A stretch of 64,000 nucleotides of DNA from Membranipora membranacea (lineage: Eukaryota; Bryozoa; Gymnolaemata; Cheilostomatida; Membraniporidae), in assembly GCA_914767715.1 (NCBI GenBank), contig OU612068.1, positions 28,210,001 through 28,274,000 of the forward strand, written 5' to 3'. Below, in pieces: positions 1 through 12,133 of the stretch. The notes beneath the pieces are model-generated. The model made no database searches, was not told the origin of the DNA, and saw nothing but the letters and a program-made list of their open reading frames with translations. The position numbers and the translations under genes were made by a program. The stretch's first letter is position 1. Every line of letters starts with the position of its first letter.

Positions 1-552
1 ATTTGGAGTTGCTCCCTCCTGAGCAAGCAGCCACTTAGTAGCTGAGTGGGAGTGAACCAAATCACAGGCAAATTGGATAAAACTTGATCTAGTGGATGTC
101 ATGGTTCTTCACACGATGTTAGTACAATGATGTACAGAAGATTGAAGTTGTACTTGAAGCTTCTGTGCGAATAATGGCAGATTTTTCCGCATGAGAATAA
201 TTCGCTCCTCTATAGAATATGTTATAATCAACTTTATTTCGCCAATAGAAGTGAAAGTTTATATTTTCCTTGCTGCAGTGAAATTTATTCATTTTTTCAT
301 AGCGGTTTGCCGCAGAACATAAATCCAATGTAAAAGGTTACCAGTAATAAACCTAGTGGTTTTTTAAGTACTGTAAATCAGTTCGATGGTGTGTCCACCA
401 TATGCCTTTAGCAAGACTGCTAAATTACGAAGCTTTTTTAAACAAGACCCGGATTTCTCTACTTTCAACTCTGTTTTAAATTGAAAGAAGATGTATATGT
501 ATGATTAAGATTTGATGGTATTTTTCACATGAAAAAGTCTCTAATTATCCAG

Positions 553-3500
553 GTAAGGGTATAATTGATGATTGGAAAGAGCTGATTGGCCCAACTTCTG
601 TTGAGGAAGCCAAGGAGAAAGCACCCGACTCTCTCCGAGCTCAGTATGGTACCAAAGAGATGTTCAATGCTCTGCACGGATCTGACTCCCAACAGAACGC
701 TGCCAAGTTAGTACTTATTCAATTTTTAAAACTTTGTTTTGTTGAGGATAGAGGCCTTTTAAATTAGAACTGTAGAAAAATTATGAATGCCTTGTTCGAT
801 AGTTTGCCCAGAAAACAAAAAAAACAATCAAGCAACTTCTAGATATGAACAACCCAACTCCAACTCATTGATTCTCAACGTTTGAACCAATTGCCTGCAT
901 TTTGTGTTGCTCCCATTCTACCGAATGCAGGTAAATTGACTTAAAATTGATGTAGATAGCCGTGGCGGTATTATCATGTCGACTGTTTATTTTTAGGGAG
1001 CTGGCTTTCTTCTTCCCTGAGTACCAAGTTCCACAGGTCGCTAAGCCGGGTAGCAGAGCCCACCCGTCCCGAGTAGCTCAGCGTGGTGTACAGAGAACAC
1101 TGGCACTTATCAGGCCTGACGCTCTCACTGACAAAAAAGGTAATCTGGCATTGTTAAGAAACTGTTTAACAGCCAAGCAATGTACTTGTTCTTCCTAAGT
1201 TCTTTAATGACAGACTTTTTTAGTGTCTACTTCTGTGTGATATATGAATGTGATCGTTCTTACTATAGCTTATAAACTATACTTATCAGATCTTGTTGTT
1301 GTTGTGCAGATGATATACTCAAAAAGATTGAGGAATCAGGATTCAAGATTGCCCTACAAAAAGAGATTCAACTCAATAAGGAACAGGCTGAAAGCTTCTA
1401 TAAAGAACATGCAGACCAGCCATACTACCAGGAGCTGATTGAAAAAATGACAAGGTCAGCAATAACTTATATATAATAGTAGGATTTTGATTTTGCCTGA
1501 TAACTCGTTGCTGTCTCAGATGGTGTAAGTGGATGTTCCAGAATAATAATTAGTTGGGTAACACTATTTTGTTATTTACAGCGGTCCTGTTCTGGCTCTT
1601 GGATTAGCGAGAGATGATGCAATTTCAGAGTGGAGGAAATTGTTAGGTCCCAACACAGTAACAGAAGCCAAAGAGCAGGCCCCACAAAGTCTTAGAGCAC
1701 AATACTCTGTCGGTAAGTGCCGCCCTCCCACCCCCAAAGTATCATCATGTATACACATAGATTATGAGTTAACCCCTCTCGCGCTCACTGATGATCCAGC
1801 CGATTATATTTACCCACAGATAAAGTACATGTCTGTCAAACCTAGTTACATTTGAATAATAATGTTCGAATAAGAGAATCAATTTTCATTATTGAATATA
1901 TATTCTTTGCAGATGGGACAGATGTGAACATGCTCCACGGTTCAGATTCCCCTCAGAAAGCCAGCGAAGAGCTCAACTTTTTCTTCCCAATGCAACAAAC
2001 AGTTGCTGTCATCAAGCCTGATGCCTATGAAAACAAAGGTATGTTTTACTAATGACGAATGACGAAGCTTGGCTCTAATGATATTTCTCTGTATTTCTTT
2101 TGGACAAAAATACCTGTGGTATGTTATTAATAACAATACCTGTGGTATGTTATTAATAACAATACCTGTGGTATGTTATTAATAACAATACCTGTGGTAT
2201 GTTATTAATAACAATACCTGTGGTATATTATTAATAACAATACCTGTGGTATGTTATTAATAACAATACCTGTGGTATGTTATTAATAACAATACCTGTG
2301 GTATATTATTAATAACAATACCTGTGGTATGTTATTAATAACAATACCTGTGGTATGTTATTAATAACAATACCTGTGGTATGTTATTAATAACAATACC
2401 TGTGGTATGTTATTAATAACAATACCTGTGGTATGTTATTAATAACAATACCTGTGGTATGTTATTAATAACAATACCTGTGGTATGTTATTAATAACAA
2501 TACCTGTGGTATGTTATTAATAACAATACCTGTGGTATGTTATTAATAACAATACCTGTGGTATGTTATTAATAACAATACCTGTGGTATGTTATTAATA
2601 ACAATACCTGTGGTATGTTATTAATAACAATACCTGTGGTATGTTATTAATAACAATACCTGTGGTATGTTATTAATAACAATACCTGTGGTATGTTATT
2701 AATAACAATACCTGTGGTATGTTATTAATAACAATACCTGTGGTATGTTATTAATAACAATACCTGTGGAATGTTATTAATAACAATACCTGTGGTATGT
2801 TATTAATAACAATACCTGTGGTATGTTATTAATAACAATACCTGTGGTATGTTATTAATAACAATACCTGTGGTATGTTATTAATAACAATACCTGTGGT
2901 ATGTTATTAATAACAATACCTGTGGTATGTTATTAATAACAATACCTGTGGTATGTTATTAATAACAATACCTGTGGTATGTTATTAATAACAATACCTG
3001 TGGTATGTTATTAATAACAATACCTGTGGTATGTTATTAATAACAATACCTGTGGTATGTTATTAATAACAATACCTGTGGTATGTTATTAATAACAATA
3101 CCTGTGGTATGTTATTAATAACAATACCTGTGGTATGTTATTAATAACGCAATATAGCATATAAAAGTACATAATTTCATATGAGTAGCAATTATAACGC
3201 TGAAAATAAATAGAAATAAGCTGATTTCAAGTTGCTCTTTTCCAGATGCCATTATTGAGAAGATAAAGGAGGCAGGCTTCCACGTGGCAGCAAGAAAAGA
3301 GACAACACTAACTAAAGATATCGCAATGATGCTCTATAAGCAGAATGCCGATCAGGACTATCACAATGATCTTATTGATCACATGACAAGGTATGTTCAA
3401 CTTCAATGTTAAGCGAGGAGAAGGTTCACGTCTATAGACATAATGTTTTGCCTATGATTACAGCTCTTCATGTTTGAGTATGGAGTTATCCTCTGATTCA

Positions 3501-6500
3501 TGAGGTGTAGACAATTCTTATAATATAATGAGGTCTGTAGCTACTGTCATCCTTGCTGTCATCATCGGATCCAATTTACAGCAAAATTTCAATGATTATT
3601 ATCATAACCACTTTCAGCGGACCAACACTATTCATGGTGTTGTCGAAGGAAGATGCTGTTGAGAACTGGAGAGGAGTGATCGGACCTACTGATCCTACTC
3701 AAGCCAAAGAACAAGCGCCCTCAAGGTAAACACTTAATGACTTGTTAAGTATGACAGAGTTCTTGAATTGGAATTGGATAATTTTTTTTAAAGCTTTGGG
3801 ACACCTCTCAGATAGATGACAATTATACCTTTCAAATGAAAATTTATAAGTTTTTATAAGCGATACCTTGCCACCTGATTTGCCTCATGCCCTTGTATGA
3901 TCACAATAATGAACTCACACAAACATATTCATGACCAACACATTCTGTTTTCCAGTATCCGTGCTCAGTTTGGTGTAGATATCAAAGCTAATGCGGTACA
4001 CGGTCCATCTACTGAGGACAATGCTAAACAAGTGATACAGGAAGTCTTTGGTGACCTACAGACAAAGACTGATGGTAGCGTAGATGCAGGTGAGAGACAA
4101 ATTTGATCAGATTTTGATTCACCATATAATAGTTATTCATAAGTTTTCAAGTTAAGTCAAACCAACACGTGCTATGATACACTCTATGTAATCGATCTAC
4201 AAACAGTGTGGATCGCTTCAACATTGATTTGCTTTTAGCCCTGAAAGGGCATGAGAGTGACCAGTTGCAAGGTCTTATGGCTGAAATGTGAAAAACACAC
4301 CTTGTGGATTTTGAGAAATTCACATAGCTCTTTTATTATAGAACAAGGAGGAGGTTTGTATATAAATTTTAAATATAATATAACATCGTCTTGCTTTATA
4401 TAAATTGCTTTACCTCATTACTAACAATACAGACCATCGCCATTTTATTTGTTTAGTTACTCATGTAATGTAGATCCACTTCATAATTCTTTTCTATCTC
4501 TTTTATATTTGATAAACATTTCTTCTAAGATCTTGCACAGTGAGAATTAAGTCGGGTGTCAAATCTAACGCAATGATCAAAAGATTCCTCAATGGCAGGT
4601 TACACATTCATAAATTCAATTTAAACCACTGCTGACACAGCTGGGCTCAGCCGAGCCACCAGTAAAAAATTTAAATAGAGAGTTGTGGCATCAAAACATC
4701 TAGCCAGTAGCTTTGAATGGAGTTATATGAGCTCTCAAAATGTAGGGAGTATCTTTTTCCCCAGCCATCTACCATTAGTGATGACAAATGTTGCTGCGGC
4801 AGCTGTGGTTTAATGTATAAAATTGGTTACCTTTAGAAAAAGATAGTCTGAGACTGTTATTGTGGTCAATTGCTGAATTATGTCCAGTGTTCATGTAATG
4901 AGTGAAATGAAACCAAAATGTTGGCACAGAACTTCCAAAACTCAACGCCAATCCTGATGCCCACGTCAAACCCAGTCTTGTGATATTCCATGTCTAGACA
5001 CGCTTTGAAGCTGCTCCTCCTTCAATGTATAGGTCTATGATGTATACCTTTGACGGCAGGTTTGATTTTGAAACGGTTTATCAATTATCGTTAGTTGTGT
5101 TAGATATCGCTTTGCATCAAATAGAAAATAATGCATTCATTTTTAATGTATGATGTCAATTCATCTCACTTCCCATGATTAGGTATGTCACAGAGGTTTT
5201 ATGCTGATAGGGTAAGGCCATATGTTATGACAGATTGTGCAATGAACTCCCTCTGAAAGAACAGAGGGAGCTCATTGGATTGTGACAGATTGTGACTTGT
5301 GTATCTGCTGTCTGATATCATGTTCTTCAGCTAAAATTGCTCTGTTTATTACACAGATAAGAGTGAAATGAAAGAAGGAGTGAACGTCAGTAAACAAGAA
5401 ACTGTCGCAGAAAGTTCAGGTTTGTATCTATACTTTCACCTCCACATCAAACTCGGGTGGATCAGCCATAGTCTCTGTCTGCAGTAGGGAAACATGCTGT
5501 CATTACAAAGAAAGTAAAATCCTTCTTTGACTGGTATGCCCATAACTATCTGTCTATGGGTATGTCACATTGAATCATAATCAAAAGCTGATCCATACGC
5601 TCTAAAATTTTGGTCGACAAAGCTAGAAATTTCAGCAAGTGAGGACCACTCTTTCCGATAGTCAATTATTGAGCATAACTTCAATTTCTATGAAATAAGT
5701 CGATTTAGTTTATCTCAAATCTACCTGCTATATTTTCAGAAGCACCTGCGGCTGCAGAGGAGCAGCCTGCTGCAGCACAAGGAGAGTCAGCACCTGAAGC
5801 TGCCGCTGAATCGCCCGCTGCTGCTGAGTCTGCTGAGGAGAAATCTGCAGATGGAAGTTAGTATTACAGTTATGTTCAAAAAATTGCCTCAATAATGCAA
5901 GCAAAACAGATTCCTTTGCAGTGCACCCATATTATTTGGTAAGATTTAGGTGAAAAGGAGTTTATACATGCTAATTGGCTTTCTTCTGCTAGCATATTAC
6001 ATAGAGGATTAAAGTATCTATCTATCACAATTCGGTTTTGGGTTTGAGTGCAATCTTTTAATTTTCTAAGCTCAGTTCATATGTTCTTTACGGCGTTATA
6101 CATAACTCTCTACGCCTCTTTGCGTATGCACTCTCTATCCTCGGTTATAGTTTTATTGTTTGTTAGTGCTTCTGTTATGCAATTATGTTGATTGAACTTA
6201 ATGACTTGGCAGCTGTACCAGCCACTGAACAGGCAGCTGACGCCGAGTCATCACCACCTGCTTCAGAAGAACAGCAACCAGCAGGAGAGGAGCAGCCACC
6301 CGCTTCTGAGGAGAAGCCAGCCACACCAGCAGCTGAGCAGCCTGCCGCTGAGCCAGCCACTGAGCAGGCAGCTGAGAGCTCTGAGGCCCCGCCCACTGAG
6401 GAAGCACCAGCAGCCAATGAGGGTGAAGCTGCTGCTGAGGCAGATAAACCTGCTGAAGAGGGGGAGGCTGAGAAACCAGCAGGTTTGTGATGCTGACGGT

Positions 6501-8604
6501 CGAAAAGACATAAACACTAACCACAGATGATTTGGCTGCATGTATATAACGCTGAAAAAATCTGCCTAACACGGGTTACTTCACATACATCAAGAGCATA
6601 CATTACTCGTTCACAACTTGAGTTAATGCTAGTATATTTGAGTTATCGTTAAGTTACTACTTGCTTATTGCACCTCATCTTTCTTCTGCTCATTAGCTAT
6701 CTCATTTTGTGTGTTCAAATTGCTTTATTTTGCTCATTTCACTTCTCAAAATTATTCAATCAGATGATAGTTCTGTGATTCACGCTGATACTGAACAGGA
6801 TTTGAAAGGTTTGAATGATTCTGGTCAGACTGAACACCAGTTGGGAGGGGACAACTCTGATGAAGGTCGTAAGAGTTCAAAAGCTGAAATTATTCCGAGT
6901 GAATCTCAGAGTTCAACCCCTTCAAAACTATCCATAGCATTTGAAAATGATGAAATTTCTGAGGATGAAGAGTTGAATCAATCGCCTAAATCAAACAACA
7001 TGGCTTCTCATGTCAGCATACAAGATATGAGTGACAATGACTACACTTATGCATCTCCAAACTACAGCCCCTTCACCCCCAGTGTTAAAAGTGTGGAAAG
7101 AAAGACACAAACTCCATCTGCTTGTTCTGTGAGGACTGAGCCAAGCCCAAAATCCTCTCAAAGATCTCTGAGATCTGGAAAAAAGAGTGCCATAGGCAGT
7201 GTGGCTAGTGTAAGAACAGCTAGTCCGCCTGTTAGACAATCCCCCTCAAAATCTGAATGTGAAACTATTTCCAAAAGTGAACAACATGAAGAGTTGTCCC
7301 CACCCGATGAGGGGAATCAGGAATCTGACTTAGAATCACAAGCCCTTCCTAAAAGTCCAGTCAGTGAAAACAGTGATCACGATTCACAAACAAAGTCAGG
7401 TAATCAAAGAGACCTTTACATGTTGTTACTCGCATGAACCCTCTCAGTTCCTTTGATGCATCAGTAAAACTTCATGCACCGATGAAGGAAAATATGCTTG
7501 TCGTACCCACCATTATATCATCCACATCTAGCAGTACCGTTATTTTACCATTAAAATACCTTTAGTCTCCACATATGCCAGGAATTGGCAATGACTATGT
7601 TATTCCAGGTTTTGTAATATTTATGGTGAAGAGGCCGGGTTAAGATTAGATATGAGTATTGTTATTGAAAAATTTGATATGAAAGACCTCGCCATACAGT
7701 GAAATGGGATAAAGATCATAAAAGCTATTATAATATTGAAATCATATGTAAGGGTTGAAAAAAAACCGATGATATTTGAGCTGTTTTTCCTTGACAGAAA
7801 CTTGACACTTGAAATTCCTGTAAGCCGAGAAGTGCACTTTTCAACATTAATGAATATATTCATACTGCAAGTCCAAAGTTTAGAGGTGTAATTTAATACG
7901 CTGTATTTTTTCCAAATAATCAAATTTAAAAGCTGTTAGTTTTATAAAAAGCTATTATGTGCTAATCAATAGTTTGACGCTGAATATTTCAGGTGAAAAC
8001 CAATCTGATTACTCTGAAGAGTTCTCAGAGGGTGAAGAGGAAGAAGGTGAATTGTGGAGTTGTCTGTCCTTAGGTTAAGACTTATTGTTTACGGCCACCC
8101 TGCACTACACATGTTCATCGTAAACATGGGAGTGTTTATAGGTCTACATGAAACGTTTATAACTTGCAATTATTCTGCACATCATCATCCTCATGAAAAA
8201 ACAATATTATTTCAATAATTTCTTATTTTGTGCCCATATAAACAATCTATTATCTTGATGTGTCACTTCCATTTCTTGAACAAACCTATTGCCTGTCATC
8301 TTGCACCTGTCCATCCCATCAACTGCCAAAACCAGCTACCTATTAGTTAGTAAATGGCTCAAATCCTGGTCTGCACATTTTTTAAAAGAAAGCGGCTAAC
8401 AGTTTGCAAATGTAACCTGGTCATCAACACTTATTACACTGATATACATTTATACTTATTTTCATAACAGAGCCAGCAGCAGATCAGTCAGGTACTGACG
8501 CAGCAGCTGATGAGCAGAAGCCTGCAGAGGAAGAGAAGCCAGCTGAGGAGGGCGGAGACTCACAAACAAAGGCGGAGTCTGAGGACAAACCTCCGGCTGA
8601 ATAG
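553..8604 (+). CDS. NME8: NME8/TXNDC3-like axonemal protein, 3' part (NDK repeats plus acidic tail)
   Basis: Coding exons by splice signals and phase: 553-706, 997-1139, 1310-1454, 1582-1712, 1913-2038, 3246-3390, 3618-3725, 3956-4089, (4342-4353), 5357-5419, 5740-5856, 6213-6482, 6764-7399, 7993-8046, 8471-8604 (stop TAG). The first eight exons encode the end of one NDK-like repeat and two further repeats. The active-site signature N-x-x-H-G-S-D is intact in the first (NALHGSDS) and second (NMLHGSDS) and altered in the third (NAVHGPST); nucleotide-binding motifs LIRPDA and VIKPDA are present. In known animals NME8 is a thioredoxin plus three-NDK intermediate chain of sperm and ciliary outer dynein arms; sea urchin IC1 also has an acidic tail. 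The thioredoxin domain would lie upstream, outside the window. The tail (about 430 residues) is Ala/Glu/Pro-rich, then Ser/Glu-rich. The 5' end is missing. Identity is strong; kinase activity is not implied. Confidence 0.9.
2108..3148. repeat. 26-bp minisatellite, 40 copies, in an NME8 intron
   Basis: The unit ACCTGTGGTATGTTATTAAT plus AACAAT recurs every 26 bp from 2112 to 3126, which is exactly 40 starts. Copies are nearly identical; a few carry GGTATATTA or GGAATG variants. The array fills most of the intron between the exons ending at 2038 and starting at 3246. Each unit holds two palindromes: ATACC-TGT-GGTAT and the perfect 12-mer GTTATTAATAAC. There are no unique spacers, so this is a tandem satellite. 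Confidence 0.97.
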
Positions 8605-9082
8605 ATCACATCCTGATTATCACTCAGGTATGTTAACGTGATGATATGCTGCGCTGGACTTGACATGTGATATTCTTCATGTCGATTTTTGCAAAATTGC
8701 CACCTTAGATATTGACCTACATGTACATTGAGCTAAGTATATAGGATTATTATTTATTATTACATATTACACTACTTCATGTTTCTTCCAACATCGCCGG
8801 TTGATATAATTAAAGAAACACTCAAATTTGTGTTAACCTATAAATATTTAACCTGTATGTCTAACCTGTATATCGGTCATTTTTTTCAGAACTGAAGAGC
8901 GACAATTCCGTCCCAATAGTGATCCGTCCAAAGAATCAACACAAAGCTGAGTTACACCGTGAGATCAAGCAATACTTATTGCTCAGACAACTGATAATCC
9001 CTCTTATTTTTTTCAATTTATATCGTATGTCATATTTTACATTTTATGTGCATGAATGTTACAAATAAATATCATAAATAAA
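8605..9082 (+). promoter_or_regulatory. NME8: NME8 3' UTR with a UTR intron and poly(A) signals
   Basis: After the stop at 8602-8604 a donor (CACTCAG|GTATG) at 8628 pairs with the pyrimidine-rich acceptor ending at 8889, giving a 3' UTR intron 8628-8889. The junction is only about 23 nt past the stop, too close to trigger junction-dependent decay by the usual 50-nt rule. Two AATAAA hexamers lie at 9064-9069 and 9077-9082. Confidence 0.7.
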
Positions 9083-10002
9083 TCAGAGTTGTTAAGTTTT
9101 GCGTTTTTTTTTATTTTCTAATTTTTCATCAGTCTCCAGTCTACATTTGCACAAAGGTACCATGCGCAGAAGTACACGTTGGAACGTAAAATCATTCATT
9201 CATGATTGGATTTTAAACAGCAACAGTCAGCTTAGTGAAGGGTTTAAGCTAAGGCAATATTTTTTCAATATTTTGGAATTTTATAACAAAAAGCATGAGG
9301 CTCAACACATCAAAAGGTGACTGCTTGCCCGAATTGGCAAAACTCTACAGGCTCAGAAAAGTTTTGCTAGCAAATCACCTCCCGAACAAAGTGGGAGTTG
9401 TCTACACCAAAAATCAAAACATTGTTGATTTCTCTTGAATTTCATACTACATCAATTAGTCAGTACCTCATTACCAAGAATACGGTGGAAATTGAACGAA
9501 ACAAAATATAGCCAGCTACACGCTACAGTCACATATAACAAATTAATTTTTTTTGGAATGATGACTAGCAAAAGAGTGCTCGTCATACAAAACAATAATA
9601 AAATAGAATTCAAATGAAAAAACTTTGTGTGTCAATAATAAAGGTCAAAAATGACAGCATGGACTGAAAAAAAAGGAAGGTAAACAGCTTTATCTAAAAT
9701 ATAATTTAAAATTTTTTTTGACTGACTGTATAAACAGTGATTCTAGGGATAGAATATGGCAGTGTTACATTAAAAAGAGTGGTCTCCTCCATAAAACATC
9801 TCATGTAGGTTATCTCCCCAATATTCTATCTCAAAACTACAGCTATTATCCTGTACAATATGCATGCAGTGCTAATTTATTATCTTAGACCTGATTTAAT
9901 CTGATTTGAATTAAAACAATAACTTACGGATCAAGAAATACTCTAATATCACAAAAAATTCATAATTATCATGATTCTTGAGTACCTTAGTTGAATTCTC
10001 GT
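9083..10002. other. Intergenic, tail to tail (NME8 / TP53INP)
   Basis: AT-rich sequence between two convergent genes. It presumably holds the 3' UTR of the minus-strand TP53INP gene. The open frames here (9099-9320 and 9435-9617, plus strand) have no splice context or family resemblance, so I call no gene. Confidence 0.6.
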
Positions 10003-12128
10003 TTACTTGCGTGGCTGAAAGGTAACTGGCCTCATGGCAGTTTGGCGATTGTGATTCTTAGTAATGAAATGGGTAGTATGGTTTTGACGCTGGAAGGCTT
10101 TTTTAGTGTTCTGCTTTTTTGATGCTTTACTTTTTTGCATAGTAGATTTTCTGAGGTTATAATGCTCTGAGCGAGTGGACAGACATGATCTGACTGCAGG
10201 TTGCGCTGCCGTTGTAGCCACCTGCTGACCTTGTTGAGATTGCTGCTGTGTGTTATCACGAGGTCTACCTCTAGCTGATGTAGACATACTGCCTCCGTAT
10301 ACAGACATGCTGGGGTGTTCTATAAGCAGGTCCTCTAATGGATTACTCTCACTGCTCCCAGACACTGTATTACCTAGAGTAAAACAAGGAGGAGGTGTAA
10401 CTAGCCAGCTAGTATTGCCTCCTCGAGGCCGACTAGATGGCTTGTGATGCGGCGACTCGGATTCATTTGAATCAGTAGTGAGTGTCACTGAGTGACAACT
10501 AGTGGTACTAGAAGACATAGTATCAGGCACTGAGCACTGGTTAAACTGCTCTTCACAGCTCATGCTTTCTGTTTCATCAGCTACAAGGGAAAGTTAACCT
10601 AATCACCTTAAAGTGTTAATTAATTTATTAATTAAAAAGGGAAGGGGTGTGTGATAAAACTTTACTTTCAGGGTATAGCTGGGCAAGCGCATGCATTACA
10701 TCATATTAGTGTATACACTGACATAAGAGCTAAATATAGGACCAATTTCTGATATCAAGGCTAGGGATAATATTTTATATGCGTTGTAAAGTATATATAA
10801 ATATACAGCGCATGTAATGGTGAAATCTGATCGCAGCCGAAAAATAAGTAGTTGGTAGCAATACCATTAGACAAGGGATTGTTTGGGCAGGCAACACATA
10901 AGAGCTTTATCCGGCTTTATCAATAGATGATACCGAGCCCAACACAGCAGCTGCTGGTCATCCAGGTGATGTCATTTTTGCCTCATTACACACGAGTATT
11001 GATTGATGCACTATCATAATTACAATCTACATAGGCTAAAAAAAGTAACAAAAGATTTACTGTAATGCAAGCGCAGCCAGTTCTCTACATCTGGGTTCCC
11101 ATAAGGACTAGGTATGGCCAAGCTCATGTCAGGTAGTTTTAGAACCTACATACTTCCATTCTTTGGGCATAAATTTGCAATTTTCCATATCAATCTATCA
11201 GGCCAAAGTCTAACTAAGCAAATCGATATTAATATTAACATCACTATTATTGATGGGTTGAACTGTTTAACCATTTAGGAAGCGCATGATATTATACTAA
11301 TTTCGATCTAATGCAGACCCTGCTGCCGTTGCTTCATCCATGTAGCAGAGTCTATGTTATATCATGTTGAACTCTTAAAGATTAATTAACAGCCATCTCA
11401 TAGCAACACATGGGATACCAGAGAGGCCATACCCTGGCTAGGTTAACTAGCTATTAGTTAGTTAGGATTTGCTAGCAAAGCGGCTAGTAAAAAGTCCGGT
11501 GAATATAAATAGATCAGAATAACTGCAAAATGTTAGCAGTACGGATGAGGAAACTTTCCCTTACATACAATTAGGTTTCGTAATCCTTATCATAATCATA
11601 GCATAGAGTTTGAAATGCCAGCATCGGCCCATATAGAGCACAAGTGGTTAGGTATGAGAGCACGAGCAAGAAATTTCAACAAAAGAAATAAATAGAGTTG
11701 ATTAGTTTTATACCCTGCAGAAAATGGGCATAATTAAGTTCATTGACTCGCAGTACAATTGAGCAAGCCTGAATGGCTGCTTGGCAACATAAAGTACAAC
11801 TGTAGTTGGGTGCTCAACTATTAAATTAGGTCAGCAGTGATGGGATATCAGCCTGTTGGCCCTTGCAAACCCTGAGAACTATTTCTTCACTTTGATTGGA
11901 TATTGTTTGAGCCAAGCTTGGCATTAGTAGACTTGCAGAAAATCAATAGTTGAAGATGCTTTGCATCATTTCCTAGTTATCTCAAATCTGAACTAGCTAC
12001 TTACATCTGTCAACTAGAAGCCACTCATCTTCAGTGGGTGTGGTCTTTAGAGGACCTGCATGTAGCTCGGCCACTCCGGAGTAGTCCTCGCTAGCACCAA
12101 AAATTAAACTTGCAATGCTGCTGATCAT
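10003..12128 (-). CDS. TP53INP: Tumor protein p53-inducible nuclear protein (TP53INP1/2, DOR family)
   Basis: Two coding exons: 12128-12005 (ATG preceded by an acceptor at 12134, so an untranslated 5' exon exists) and 10580-10003 (stop TAA); 233 residues, within the family range. Exon 1 carries an LC3-interacting motif in acidic context, EDEWLLVD, with W36 and V39 as anchors. Exon 2 carries the two family signatures: TSWLVTPPPCF (about 98-108) and LEDLLIEHPSMSVY (about 123-136). The basic C-terminus (KSKASKK, KKAFQRQN) resembles the vertebrate nuclear/nucleolar tail. Known members shuttle from nucleus to autophagosome, bind ATG8 proteins and coactivate nuclear receptors. The sequence cannot tell paralogue 1 from 2; invertebrates usually have one. 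Confidence 0.92.
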
Positions 12129-12133
12129 GGTAC

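Noticed and set aside
2108-3148. CRISPR-like array of regular repeats
   Set aside because: The repeats abut with no unique spacers, the period is a constant 26 bp, and the array lies in an intron of a eukaryotic gene.
6175-6572. Long minus-strand and alternate-frame ORFs (Ala/Ser-, Leu/Gln- or His/Leu-rich)
   Set aside because: They are shadows of the Ala/Glu/Pro-coding NME8 exon 6213-6482; repetitive codons keep other frames open.
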